Shown: positions 20,717 through 31,526, counted from the first letter of the stretch. The stretch: 64,000 nucleotides of DNA from Enoplolaimus lenunculus (GCA_030248215.1 JASANG010000291.1:62001-126000), one strand, 5' to 3'. Program-made: numbers and translations. Notes: a model not told the origin generated them from the letters alone.

Positions 20717-21175
20717 CCAGGGTGCAACCAAATATCAGTTTCGGTTTCCGGTAAAAATCCGTGTCCGTTTCTGTTACAGAAATAACGGAAATTCTGTTAT
20801 TTTTAGATTCAAAATTACGTACAAATAACGTATATCTCACAATTTTTATGCTACAATTATTTGAAATGAAATAAAAATTACGAAGTTCATCTAAAATCTT
20901 AAAAATTTCGGTGCATGAACCATTTCTTTATTTAATACTTTTGAAAAACCTGTAAATATCTGCTCGCTTCAATTGCGTTGGCAGAAAAATAAAACGATTT
21001 TTAAAACGTTTTATACTTAACATCCGTTTTCCGTTCCCGTTATTTTGATCACTATCTGTTTTCATTTCCCTTATTTTTACTATCCGTTTACACAATGCTG
21101 ACTACTAATGTACAACCAGACGGGCAAAAACTGGGGAGCGGGAGTTGATGAGAGACCTGCGGTTGTATCCTACAA
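20717..21175 (+). mobile_element. Family G (hAT-like) element in duplication, left
   Basis: Starts CAGGGTGCAACCAAATATCA. A second GTACAACCAGACGGG and a final GCGGTTGTATCCT suggest two overlapping or nested copies. Confidence 0.6.
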
Positions 21176-21182
21176 CCAAATA

Positions 21183-21905
21183 ATGTCAGTCACACGTTAC
21201 CGTACGTTCGGCCTGCACAAAAAATGTCCAAGAGTTTTGCGAAACGGTAAAGACGTCCTTTAACAGTCAGCTAATTAATGCTTTTCGTCCGTTTAACCAT
21301 CTTTAGTTAGCTACGAACAAAATGCAGTTTCTCTGAAACTGTGTCCGGACACGAAAAGTATTAAATGTTGGACAACCCATCTTAAAAGTATAAGGACTCG
21401 CTTGGGTTAGTTTAGCTGAGAGAAAACTAGAAGAAAACCTACGTTAGAGCTTGAAACTAGCTTGTATCGAACTAAAAACGGTCTCGTGCACACGGGGTTC
21501 GAACCCTGACCTTTGGCGTATTAACCAGACGTTACCACTGTACTATCAGTACACAATAAAAGTTGTGGATATGAAGTTATAAGTGAAAGTTATATTGTTT
21601 ACAATATAATATAACTTTAATAGCGTTGTCTATGCTATGTGCTTCGAAGTCCGCGCTGGTAGCCGAATTGGTAAAGCGGTGGACTCTCGATATCGAAGCC
21701 TCCGGTTCAACTCCTTTATAATGTCCTAGTAATTTTTACCAAATTATATTTTCTTTTGGTCCAGGAAAACAGAAATAAGAGACCTACACCGAAACTAACT
21801 TTGAGTTTTTGTGCAAACTATGCATGGACATTTCACGAAATAATTCAAACTATGTGCGGACATAGTAGCTAGCTAGTGTAATTGTCCGTAACGTGTGACC
21901 GACAT
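21183..21905. mobile_element. TIR element carrying two tRNA-like sequences
   Basis: 20-bp inverted ends: ATGTCAGTCACACGTTACCG at 21183-21202 and CCGTAACGTGTGACCGACAT at 21886-21905. Inside, a minus-strand tRNA-like segment (21480-21550; TACAGTGGTAACG and GGGTTCGAACCCCG boxes) and a plus-strand one (21655-21725; TGGTAGCCGAATTGGTAAAG and CCGGTTCAACTCC) face each other. Neither folds into a complete cloverleaf by eye. Inverted TGTCCG/CGGACA words also flank the core. Confidence 0.75.
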
Positions 21906-21975
21906 AACAAGAGGGTACCATCTGGAGAGGGCAAATAACTTTCAGTCCCCCTCTTATTCGGGTCACTACAGTACA
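21906..21975 (+). mobile_element. Family F MITE fragment
   Basis: GAGGGTACCATCTGGAGAGG..CCCCTCTTATTCGGGTCACTACAG, i.e. one terminus only. Confidence 0.65.
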
Positions 21976-22810
21976 AGCATTTTCTGCTAAAGTAGCTAAA
22001 AAGCGCGCATTTTAGACAAAAAACTGATCCAAACTTCATATTTTCCAACCAGGGAAAAAGCACACGGCCCACCGCACCCTAAATTTATATATAACAGTTC
22101 TTGAATATTTTATTTCGGGAGAGTTATATTATCTTAAGTAAAAGTGTTGGCAAACGCGCGTAAGAGCAAGCAAATTTGTTGATATTTAGCAATCTGGTGC
22201 TTATGTTAAGGTTTGTGTAGTAGACTGAAGCCATTAAAACAATTACTATAAAGTAAAATAGCGACAAAAACTAGCAAGCGAGAAGCCAGGCGCATTTCTA
22301 AACATTGGCGGATTTTGTTTCACCTGTTTCGGGCTGGGGCCTTTTTAGCGTTGGGAGGTCGCCAAATCAGGAGTCGTATGAGAATTGTTGCTCCGACCCA
22401 GGCCGGAGATATCGGGAAAGCGCTGCCAGCCAAACAATTCTATTTATACACTAGTTCGAACTCGTGTAGTATGGTGAACGGAGCCGAACGTCACCCGAAA
22501 ACACTGGATGACAGTAAGGCGTTCGAGACGTGAGCGCCTATAGCTACCGCCACGCGTCACGCATTTGATTAAAGTTAAATGTGACAGGCAATTAATAATC
22601 TGCAAAACATTAGTTTTCTGGTGCTGCCCGCGGGTGGTGAGCAAAGGCTGAAGACCGAGCTAGTCATAAAGGCAGTGAAATTAATCAAATCTCTTTGTCG
22701 TTCAGCTGGTTTAGAACTGATTGTAAAACAATTTAGATGAAAGATATTTTGGATATATATGGGTCTTCGAATACCCCTACATATACCATCCCTAACCCAT
22801 GCATTGTAAA
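21976..22810. other. Unassigned stretch
   Basis: 22268-22330 carries the GCAAGCGAGAAGCCAGG motif seen at other dispersed sites, and 22500-22560 a GGCGTTCGAGACGTGAGCGCC hairpin. No gene called. Confidence 0.35.
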
Positions 22811-23216
22811 GTTGTTTTCAATATTATTTTTTGGTAAGTTTCTTTTATTCTTGTTTCTATACGCAAGCTTAAAGGCGTCATTTTTATTTTAAGTGTAGTT
22901 AATTATTTTTAACCTAGGCACTGATTGATATTGTAACATTTATTTTATGTTTTCAGGTTTATAAAACCTAATAATTAATTACCTAGTGCTATTTTCGGTA
23001 AGTTTGCTTTATTCTGTTTGTCTACTCAAGGTTAATGTGTCATTTTTAATTTTAGTATATTAGTAGCTTATTTGTAACCTAGGTATTCATTGATATTGTT
23101 ACATTTATTTTATATATTTATTTTAATAAAACCTAATAATTACCTAACGCTATTTTCGGTAGGATTGCTTTATTTTCTTGTATAGCCAAGCTTGTAGGCG
23201 TCATTTCTCGTTAAAT
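22811..23216. repeat. About 165-bp tandem repeat, 2.4 units
   Basis: TTTTCGGTAAGTTTGCTTTATT recurs at about 22823, 22990 and 23151, each followed by AAGGCGTCATTT-like and AACCTAGGYAYTSATTGATATTG-like words. Confidence 0.85.
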
Positions 23217-23853
23217 TTGATTTTATCAACAGGCGTAGATTTAGTCTTATAAACCAGTAATTTTTGTTTTTTAGTCAGTTTCAATCTTTGCGAGTACGAG
23301 TTTAATATTGTCTTGTCAGTGTTTTTAGCTTTTCAATTTCTAAGATTTTAAGTGCTTGGTTTTTAAGGTACAAATCTAACTTTGCCAAATCTACATATAC
23401 ACTTTCTTTTAAAACAACGTATATTTAGCTATCAACTGTTTTTAGTTGTTTTATTTGATTTTATATTCACCGTAAGATTTGAAAAACGTACTTTGATTTC
23501 AACCCAACTAAAGAATATACTGCTGACGTGGCTAAGCTTAAGTTAAATCATAACATTTGTGAACTTACAAATATAATGAAAATAAACAGAAACCTGACTT
23601 TATTTTGTAATATTGCAGATTACCTAATATAATTGTGCAATAATTTTTACTATTAACATAATTTTTTTCAAAATACTTACGGTAAAACTTAGCTTATCAA
23701 AGTTTTGAGATATTGTAAATGTTTTGCATTTACAGCTCTTTTCCGTCTTCATTATGCAGATATTTAAGGTTTTTGCCAGCGTTTTGTGTTTTATACGGAG
23801 AGTGGTCTTTCTTTCACCAGAGAATATTGAAAATATGTGATTGCATATTATAG

Positions 23854-24200
23854 ATGCTACCAAAAAACTACAACCGTTGGGGCGCTCGTAGGCGCTCGAT
23901 CTATGATATCGGGTGTCAGAGCGAGCATCCTGATGATATATTGCGGATGAAGCGGGCATCATTAGCTGCTCGTTTGGTTGCGCAGCGTAAGGCGCGAATC
24001 GCGCTGCGCTTGAAGCAGAAGCAACAACAACGACAACAACAACAATAACAAAAGCAGCAGCAGCAACAGCAACAATAATAATAAGAATAATAGCAGCAAC
24101 AACAAATAAAACAACAACAACAACCAACAACGGGTTCTAAAAATTTTGACCCGTATGTTCGGAAAAACGAGCGGCAGCGACCATTCGCACCGAAGAAACA
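23854..24200 (+). other. Possible coding remnant inside the duplication (right)
   Basis: An open frame at 23854-24048 gives NYNRWGARRRSIYDIGCQSE.. then KRASLAARLVAQRKARIALR and a Gln run. A second frame at about 24130-24192 gives GSKNFDPYVRKNERQRPFAP. These words are partly conserved in the left copy. TTATAG just before the ATG could be a splice acceptor. The family is not recognised; most likely an old element or exon fragment. Confidence 0.35.
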
Positions 24201-24564
24201 CTGAAAGATCTTTCACACTCTGTGTAGTTGGAGTATATTTTTGCTATTTAGGTAGCAGAAATATATTTCTACTACGCAGCCTGCGGCTGCTTTCACAGCT
24301 ACCAGACGCGGTCCCTATGGCGATGGGGTATTCTGGCTATATGCAGGACTGGGGATTATCCCCCGTCGACCATTGCTTTAGAGTTACAATTTAAATAATG
24401 TATCCATCTCGGCTTTTAGAAAAATACGTAATAAAATAATTCACAAAACCAAAAAATCACAAACTTCAAATACATCAAATTCGTGGACTTACAGAAGCGC
24501 ACAGAAAAATAAGATTTGATAATTCAGCTAGATACTTGGCGCAAATATGTATACAATTGACTAC

Positions 24565-24853
24565 CAGGGTGCAACCAAATATCAGTTTCCGTTTCCGGTA
24601 AAAATCCGTGTCCGTTTCCGTTTCTGTTACAGAAATAACGGAAATTCTGTTATTTTTAGATTCAAAATTAGGTACAAATAACGTATATCTCACAATTTTA
24701 ATGCTACAATTATTTAAAATTAAATAAAAATTACGAAGTTTATCTAAAATCTTAAAAACTTCGGTGAATACACCATTACTGTTGACTACTAGGGTACAAC
24801 CGGATGGGCAAAAACTGGAGAGCGGGAGCTGGAGGCAGACCTGCGGTTGTATC
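24565..24853 (+). mobile_element. Family G (hAT-like) element in duplication, right
   Basis: CAGGGTGCAACCAAATATCA to GCGGTTGTATCCT, shorter than the left-hand copy. Confidence 0.6.
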
Positions 24854-24868
24854 CTACAACCAAATAAC

Positions 24869-24925
24869 AAGGCGGTACCCTCTGGAGAGGCCAAATAAAT
24901 ATCAGTCTCCCCTCTTAAGCCCATT
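24869..24925 (+). mobile_element. Family F MITE fragment
   Basis: GGTACCCTCTGGAGAGGCC..TATCAGTCTCCCCTCTTA. Confidence 0.6.
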
Positions 24926-24960
24926 TTCCGTTCCACCTTCTACTAATTAAAAAAAGACAG

Positions 24961-25481
24961 AAGAATTGGCAAGATTTTGTCTGTCGGTTGGCGTAAAATG
25001 TTAAAAAAGTTATTCAAGCGTAAAGTTTTGTTTTTACGAAACGAAATTGCTTTAAAATTTCAAATATAGCACAAATTCGTATTATTTAAAATTTTAGGCT
25101 CCGATAATGAGTCCATTTGTCAAACAGAATCAAGGACGAAAAGAACCTATAAAATGGCGCTCGTTTGGGGAAATAGAGCAGTTTGGTGTCGAAGAACTGA
25201 CTTTGTTTTAGTTGTTACGAATTTAACTTGTATGGTTTTTATCGTTTTGTGTTTGACTAAGATTTTGGTCGGCAACAGCGCGCATTTTACCTTAATTACT
25301 CTTGGCATATTGCTAGCTGTAACCACTGATAACTCTTGTAGGCCTATATGGACACTTTACTACTACAATTGTACTAATTATTTTAAGAACAAACCAGGAA
25401 AGTTGAATATAATTTGTAGTAAATTTCGGAAATTAATCGTGAGTTGGCTACGTATTAAACTATTTGCGGGCATTATTTTTG
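24961..25481 (+). repeat. 5' LTR region of the retroelement fossil
   Basis: Collinear with 27944-28457, sharing CAAGATTTTGTCTGTCGG-like, AAATTTTAGGCTMCGATAATG-like and TTGCGGGCATTAT words. A 114-codon frame within it is not a gene. Confidence 0.85.
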
Positions 25482-25589
25482 GAAGAAAATTCATCTAGTT
25501 ATTTGCAAAACATAACTGTTGAGGCACTTGTGCCTATACTGGATGTAAGTGTACGAACTCATAGGGAAAATAGATATAATATTCGAAAT

Positions 25590-26005
25590 ATGGATCAGCT
25601 TCAGCAAGATATAAAACACTTGACTCAGAACTTAAGGCAACTCAGTGATGGAATGGCAAACATGAATTTAGCTGTCGTACAAACTCGAGTAACTCATAGC
25701 ACTGAACATGACCTTATTTACATTTGTTTCATGGAGGTTTAACGGTGCCAGATTTTAATACTTGGTTAGAAAATTTTAATTTAATTTGCGCCGCAAAATT
25801 AATAGACGAGGAAATGAAATCTCGTCTACAACCAGCATATCTAGGAGATATCGCAAAAGATATTTATGATGGGTTGACTGCTGAAGATAAGCGTACTTTT
25901 AAAGCAACATGCACTGCACTAGAACGTAAGTTAGCCTCTTCTGGGAGAGCAGTTGTCATGAAGCTACCTTGCAAGGCCGCGAACGAATGGAAGGGGAATC
26001 TTTAA
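25590..26005 (+). pseudogene. gag-like region of the LTR fossil
   Basis: Words such as DQLQQDIKHLTQNLRQLSDG (coiled coil) and VPDFNTWLENFNLICAAKLI followed by LQPAYLGDIAKDIYDGL resemble the capsid region of Gypsy-like gag proteins (FxxWLxxFE.. LPAYL.GEA.DIY..L). Part of a broken element. Confidence 0.65.
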
Positions 26006-26089
26006 TTAGGATTGCCTAATCACAGAATACTTGTCACTACAGTACCTAGATTTAGCAATCATGAATTTAGTCAACCATCAAAAGACGCA

Positions 26090-26993
26090 AACTGAGCATT
26101 TCAGAATATTAATCATCGATGAAGCCGCTTCAGTTGACTTGCAACAAACTTTACTTGCCTCAACACTTGTTGCTGAAAGAGAGTTAGTTATGCTAGGCGA
26201 TATTAAACAATTACCAGCCTATATAAAAGCCCCAAAAGTTAAGGCCGTCGCTGGCGATGAATCTGGAATGGAGTTCATAGATAGAGGAACCAAAATGACG
26301 AAAATCGCGGATGCCACTACATTAAAAAGAAAATATCGCAGCGTAGGTGGTATTCTGCGACCCCCTAGTGGAATTATATATCGGGAAGCGCCACTTATTG
26401 CTGAAAATCATAATTATCTAAATCAGCAGATAAACCAATTGTTTGATAACTCCAATCATACAGCAAGTAAAATACTGTTTCCGGCAAAGAATGGTGTTTC
26501 TTTTATTCACGTTTAAGGAATAATGGCACGACACGGAAGTAGCTGGTATAATGTTGCCGAAATTCATCATGTGCTAGAAATATTTGATCGAATGGTTGCA
26601 GTTGGTATCCCGCCTAATACCATCGGCATCGACGCAACGTATGCAGCACAATGCTTGGTATTAAAGCAATTGTTATCAAAGTCGTATCCAGCATTAAAAA
26701 TTGGTTGTACAAGCACATGGCAAGGTAATGAATGCGATTTCATAATAATAAGTTTGGTACGGCCAGATGGTTACCATGATAAGTGTGGTATACAGCAGGA
26801 CCAAGGATTTTTATCAGATTATCGCCGACTAACTGTTAGCACGACACGAGCACGAAAAGCGCATATAATTATCGGAAACGCATTACGCTTCATGCATCAT
26901 CCGTTGTTGGCCGTATCTTTACGGACGTGTCACAAGAGGGGCGGGTTCATAAACGATCAAAAGAAACGCAAAACAGGATTGTTCGTCATATAA
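26090..26993 (+). pseudogene. UPF1-like (SF1B, DNA2/NAM7-type) helicase region of the LTR fossil
   Basis: Helicase motif II (RILIIDEAASVDLQQ), motif III (LVMLGDIKQLP), an AAA_12-like KRKYRSVGGI..PSGIIY segment, motif IV (IGIDATYAAQ), motif V (TSTWQGNECDFIIISLVRP) and motif VI (LSDYRRLTVSTTRARKAHII) occur in the order seen in UPF1-like RNA/DNA helicases. It lies between the gag-like region and the right LTR, so I treat it as cargo of the element. It could instead be an older insertion of a helicase copy. Broken. Confidence 0.85.
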
Positions 26994-27194
26994 TTCGCTT
27001 CCCGCAAGCAGTTGCAAATTATTCACATCTTCATATTTGAGAACAATGGCAAAATGACCGGATCGAATGGGGAAAACAATTCAATTGAAGCTGCGCTCTC
27101 TGGTCCGTTACAATACATATGCGCCGACCACACGGTAATTCCAGCTAGATACTGAGGTAAGCCTTAGGAGGAGCTTAAGGCTTAAGGGGGGAGT

Positions 27195-28457
27195 AATGTA
27201 ACGGAACAGGAAGCAACAGAGTTTGATTAAAGGTACTGTGGCCTCCAACTAGACACAGTTAAAGCGACTGGCAGAGCGTTCGTCATACAGTTACCGTACC
27301 TAGCCGGGTCTGATTTCAGACCTGGGTTTACCGTCGCGCATAACACCGTTCACGCTTGAGCAAGATGGTTGGAGGTACCCCCCTGACCAGAGATCAATTA
27401 AACTCTGCCAAAAAAATTAAAAACGAAAAGTTGTAAAAAAACAATGTTGATGAAACAAGTGCAAGTGATGATCACTTGCACTGAAATATTTAAAAATGAA
27501 AGTTATGGTGCAAGTGATGAGCACTTGCATCTCAAAGTTTAAAAGCGTAAATTTTGGAGCAGGTGATGAATATTTGAACTTGAAAATCTTAAACATAATT
27601 TTTAGTAAAACAGATGAGTACTTGTACTTAAAAAGGGTAGTCTTTAAAATATTATGATAACAGTTATTCCTTTACCAGCTTGAAGGTATGGAAACAAACA
27701 CAGGATGTGAGTTTGTCAGAGTAGTAAAAATGCTACTGAAAAAGGTGAGGCGGCAAATTTTGTAAATTTTGTTAAAAAAGGTCAAAACTTAAATAGTTTG
27801 TTGCGAGTGGAATAAAAAGAAATACATGCCGACAAAAGCACAAAAAGTATAAATTTTGCTAAAATCATTGTAACCAAGCTCACTAAGAACCGCATACCAC
27901 GAAAATAAAGTATTACTTTTATAAACTTGCTACAATTTTCTTAAGAATTGCAAGATTTAGTCTGTCGGTTGGCGCAAAATGCCAAAAAAGTTATTCAGGG
28001 GTGAAGCTTTGCTTTTATGAAACAAAATTGCTTTAAAACTTCAAATATAGCACAAATTCGTATTATTTAAAATTTTAGGCTACGATAATGAGCCCATTTG
28101 CCAAACAGAATCAAGGACGAAAAGAACCTATAAAAAGGCACTCGTTTGGTAAAATAGAGCAGTTTGGTGTCGAAGAACTGAGTTTGTTTTAGTTGTTACG
28201 CATTTAACTTTTATGGTTTTTATCGTTTTGTGTTTGACTAAGAGTTAGGTCGGCAATCGCCCGCATTTTACCTTAATTACTCTTAGCATCTTGCTAACTG
28301 TAACTACTGATAACTCTTGCAGGCCTATATGGGCACTTTACTACTACAGTTGTACTAATTATTTTAAGAACAAACAAGGAAAGTTGAATAAAATTTTTAG
28401 TGAATTTCGGAAATTAATCGTGAGTTGGCTACTTATTAAACAATTGCGGGCATTATA
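27195..28457 (+). repeat. 3' LTR region of the retroelement fossil
   Basis: 27944-28457 repeats the 5' LTR region. If TGTAACGG at 27195 is the true start, the LTR is about 1.26 kb. Boundaries are uncertain. Confidence 0.6.
27455..27645. repeat. About 62-bp tandem repeat with CAAGTGATGA..CACTTG palindrome
   Basis: GTGCAAGTGATGATCACTTGCA, GTGCAAGTGATGAGCACTTGCA and two worn versions occur at roughly 60-base spacing, separated by AAA..TTTAAAA spacers, inside the putative right LTR. Confidence 0.8.
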
Positions 28458-28895
28458 TGAGTTTCTCGTTGTCAAATGATAATTGAAAAAGTATTGTTGA
28501 ATAATTTGCTAATAAAAATAATTTCTGCTTCGTTCGAATCGTAACATAGATTTCAATATAAAATAGGATCGTTTTGTATCTTTAGAGAGCAAACGCAATA
28601 TCTTCTTGGGTAAAAGATGTGTTAAAAGAAATGTACAACATAGTCCCTTCGAACAGTGTCTCGTTACAGTGTAAGGACATTATGCACTGTGTTCTGTGGG
28701 TGTAGTGACATTGGAGACCCTGTAAGCAGGATGTCTCCGTTATCGTTGAACTCTGCAAAGAGAGTAGTTCTAAATATATCATCCTTCCTACAGAGTTTCT
28801 GAAATGACATAGGTCCTTGCCCAAGCCATTAAAATTTTTTACACTAGTGCGCGCACTATTCCGTAAACCGTCCGGCACATACGCATGAGTTGCTC
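28458..28895. other. Unassigned; one open minus-strand frame
   Basis: A 98-codon minus-strand frame (28582-28878) with several Cys (..CLQGLQCHYTHRTQCIM..) has no resemblance I can name. It may be chance or old element debris. Confidence 0.3.
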
Positions 28896-29072
28896 AATAC
28901 ATAGAACAGCGCCGTAGCACAGCAGTATAAGCATATAAACCTAAACCTGATCCTAAGCGTAAGAATGAGCTAATACCTAAATCTAAGCCTGAGCAATAAT
29001 AAGTCTAAAGCGTAAGCTTACTTCAGTACAGTTCCGCAAAAAAACGTTTCGCACCTGATCTTTACAAGGGCG
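28896..29072 (-). mobile_element. Family A MITE
   Basis: CAATACATAGAACAGCGCCG to GCACCTGATCTTTACAAGGGC. Confidence 0.8.
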
Positions 29073-29354
29073 CATAGGAGTTGCCAGCGGACATATTTTC
29101 ATTTGAATTCTTGTACAAAATACAACTTTGAACTGAATGTTCATTAATTTATGATTAAGACAACCAATGGTCACAACATGGGTAGAACAAAGTGGGCTTA
29201 AAATGAAAGTAGCGATTTTGACAAACTTGATTTTGAAAAATCGTTTCCAAGCTTCAGTTCAGTTTTGTTGTGTTCGATTCTGAATATAATTCAGTTTCGT
29301 GTTCTCTATTATCAATATTTTCGGAATCAAAACTGCACACATAACTTGCAATTC

Positions 29355-29455
29355 TACTTAAAGCCCTATTCACACGTGCAAGTTTATATTGCGAGAACTC
29401 GCAGCAGCAAATTGCACGCAGAACTTGCATTCTCTATCAGCCAATAAGAAGCGTC
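29355..29455 (+). mobile_element. Family H MITE, half
   Basis: TTAAAGCCCTATTCACACGT then GCAAGTTTATATTGCGAGAAC. Joined directly to a family A fragment. Confidence 0.75.
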
Positions 29456-29576
29456 CTTTAGGCTTAGGCTTAGTTTTGGAATAAATTCTTTCTTACGCTT
29501 AGACTTAGATGTAGGCTTACGCCTAGGCTTAGGAATAACCTTATAATACTGTTCCGCCCCTGTTCTTTACATAGGC
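29456..29576 (+). mobile_element. Family A MITE, 3' part
   Basis: TTAGGCTTAG core and right end CCGCCCCTGTTCTTTACATA then GGCC. Confidence 0.75.
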
Positions 29577-29891
29577 CGCCGATAGAGTTCCTAAACCATA
29601 TTTAAGAGTTCATAAATGTCAATTATCCCTAATTGTAGCGCATAAATGACTCCGCGACCAAATAAGTTGAATTCGAAACGTTAAAGCGTGCTTATGTTTT
29701 GAAAGTACATTCCTAAGTATAACCTTGCATTATCCCTTAAGCTATTGACACAACAAGACAAATAAATGTTTAACACCGAATACATATCAGTAACGAAGGG
29801 CGGCGGAGCGTGCGTTAAAAATAAATAACAGTCCGTAACCAAATATCAGGGGAATACCCTCTCAAACCCCTCTTATTCGGGTCACTACAGT
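29577..29891 (-). mobile_element. Family F MITE, 5'-truncated
   Basis: GATAGAGTTCCTAAACC.. through GAAGGGCGGCGGAGCGTG to TTATTCGGGTCACTACAG and TA. Confidence 0.8.
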
Positions 29892-29892
29892 A

Positions 29893-30144
29893 TACACTGT
29901 AAATTTCAGTGATGTGATTTTAACTCAGAATGCGTTCAATCACTCAGTCTGAGTATGGGCTATCAGAACTCAGAATTTTAAGTTCATTCAATTCATTCTG
30001 AGTTAATTAACTCACCTAGAATCAACTCAACTTAAAGCTGGAATTAACTCAACTGAGAGTGAGTTAATGTTTACTGATATTAATTCAGAAATAACCAACT
30101 CGCTAGCTGAATTGATTAATGAACTCTTCGGAATTTACAGTGTA
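29893..30144 (-). mobile_element. Family B MITE
   Basis: TACACTGTAAATTTCAGTG to GGAATTTACAGTGTA, reverse orientation, directly next to the family F copy. Confidence 0.88.
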
Positions 30145-30480
30145 TGAATATACGGCCGGTTTTTATTTTTAGACTCTGTATAGAGCCAGTTCAACGTAAT
30201 ACATAACGGTTTGTTTAGAATGGATTTGGTTACCTTTTTGTACCACAATTCAAATTTAGACCCGTTCTCAAGTTACGTTTAAGTAAATCAACCTTCATAA
30301 AAGGCAAATATTCGGCTATTTTCATTACTCTAATGCTTGAAATATATCTCGGGGTCGACGAAACGTGAACTGTAGGGGTGGGCTGGCCGAGCGGCCTGAT
30401 GATTGTGAAAATACGTCTGGCTTCTCACTCGTTTCGCTGACGAATGTTCGTTCGTTGGTTATAGCTGTTTCGACCGCGCT
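30145..30480. other. Unassigned, with a tRNA-like phrase
   Basis: 30375-30470 has GGGCTGGCCGAGCGGCC, an A-box-like start as in tRNA-Ser/Leu, followed by a GGCTTCTCACTCGTTTCGC motif. No matching B-box or cloverleaf, so at most a SINE remnant. Confidence 0.35.
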
Positions 30481-30519
30481 ACACTGTAAATTTCAGTGAC
30501 TTTATTTTAACTCATAGCT
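30481..30519 (-). mobile_element. Family B MITE fragment
   Basis: CACTGTAAATTTCAGTGAC..TTTTAACTCA, the end only, cut by a family A copy. Confidence 0.65.
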
Positions 30520-30625
30520 GATAAGCCTATACCTAAGCCTAAGCCGAAGTTAAAAAATAGTCAAAAGTTTCAGCTTACTGTGAAGCAGTCCGCGGAAAGT
30601 CATTCCTCTCCTGATCGATACATGA
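30520..30625 (-). mobile_element. Family A MITE, partial
   Basis: CCTAAGCCTAAGCCGAAG core and right end CTCCTGATCGATACATGATC. Confidence 0.65.
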
Positions 30626-30626
30626 T

Positions 30627-30955
30627 CGGCCCATGCAAAGATCATGGACGGAACGTTTTTTGTGGGACTAGAGTAGAGCAAACTTAAGCTTTAGACTAAT
30701 TCTTTTGCTTTGCTTAGGCTTAGGCTTAGGCTTAGGAATATGCTCATTCTTACGCTTAGGCTTAGGCTTAGGCTTATGAATATGTTCACTCTTACGCTTA
30801 GGCTTAGGCTTAGGATTAGGCTTAGGAATATGCTCATTCTTACGCTTAGGCTTAGGCTTATGAATATGCTCATTCTTACGCTTAGGCTTAGGCTTAGGCT
30901 TAGGCTTAGGAATATGCTCATAATACTGTTCTGCCCATGTTCTTTACATTGGCCA
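30627..30955 (+). mobile_element. Family A MITE with expanded TTAGGC core
   Basis: GGCCCATGCAAAGATCATGG to CCATGTTCTTTACATTGGCC. The core holds five blocks of (TTAGGC)2-5 spaced by AATATGCTCATTCTTACGC. Imperfect 8-bp flanks ACATGATC and ACGTGGTC. Confidence 0.9.
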
Positions 30956-31315
30956 CGTGGTCCAATGCTGCCTAGTATCTTCTACCGCAAACTGTGAAAC
31001 TTTTTGCTTTTTTTAGTTTGCAGTTTGAGAATAACAATTTCTCAAAATTTAAGCTTTATTTCGTTTTAATAAACGTTTATTTCATTAGCATCGAAAAAAC
31101 TTGATTTCGGATCCGATCAAGTTTTCAAAATGAAAAAAACGACATCGGCAAAAATTTCGGTATCTGCAGATAAAGTTGAAGAAGAAAGCATAAACTACGG
31201 TCGGCATTTCGTAAAGAACTGAAGCATAAAGCCTAAGTTTATGCTAAAATCAGAAACTATCAAAAACTGTGTATGGTGACAGTGTACAAGGAGTCAATTT
31301 ATCTATAGTGATGGG
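30956..31315. other. Unassigned stretch
   Basis: No gene or recognised repeat seen. Confidence 0.3.
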
Positions 31316-31328
31316 TATATGCGACCTG

Positions 31329-31526
31329 GCAATATTTGTCCTATGTATAGTACAGGGCCGGCAATATTTGTCCTATGTATAGTACAGGGCCGGATCGTTT
31401 TCCGGAGGGGCTATAATAGAGTCAGTTTAAGCTTTAGACTAATTTTTTTGCTTAGGCTTAGGCTTAGGTTTAGGCTTAGGAATACGCTTATACTACTGTT
31501 CCAGCCGTGTTCTATACATGGGCCCA
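31329..31526 (+). mobile_element. Family A MITE with duplicated left end
   Basis: A 32-base segment (GGCAATATTTGTCCTATGTA..ACAGGGCC) occurs twice in tandem at 31329 and 31361. The element then runs to GCCGTGTTCTATACATGGGCC. Confidence 0.85.

Larger units (their letters stand above)
19610..21182 (+). repeat. 1.6-kb direct duplication, left copy
   Basis: Begins TTTGATTTTATCAACAGGCG and ends GTATCCTACAACCAAATAA. It is collinear with 23217-24868 at high similarity, except for about 145 bases present only in the right copy and about 200 bases (20930-21110) present only in the left. It includes a (CAA)n stretch, conserved potential coding words and a family G element (from 20717). Confidence 0.9.
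23217..24868 (+). repeat. 1.6-kb direct duplication, right copy
   Basis: Partner of 19610-21182. Contains 145 extra bases at about 23690-23830. Confidence 0.9.
24961..28457 (+). mobile_element. Broken LTR retroelement with gag-like and UPF1-like helicase regions
   Basis: Two direct repeats of about 520 bases (24961-25481 and 27944-28457) bound an interior with a gag-like region and a superfamily-1 helicase-like region. A purine-rich tract ending GGGGGGAG at about 27193 is followed by TGTAACGGAACAGG, which looks like a polypurine tract and LTR start, so the right LTR may really run from about 27195. The gag-like part suggests Gypsy-type ancestry (inference). The copy is broken, with roughly three or four breaks in its reading frames. 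LTR divergence of perhaps a tenth by eye suggests a fairly old insertion. I did not recognise reverse transcriptase or integrase. Confidence 0.75.

Noticed and set aside
21480-21725. Two functional tRNA genes
   Set aside because: Box A and B words are present but acceptor and anticodon stems do not close; treated as tRNA-like parts of an element.
25154-25498. 114-codon frame with hydrophobic segments
   Set aside because: Lies inside an LTR region and is not kept in the other LTR.
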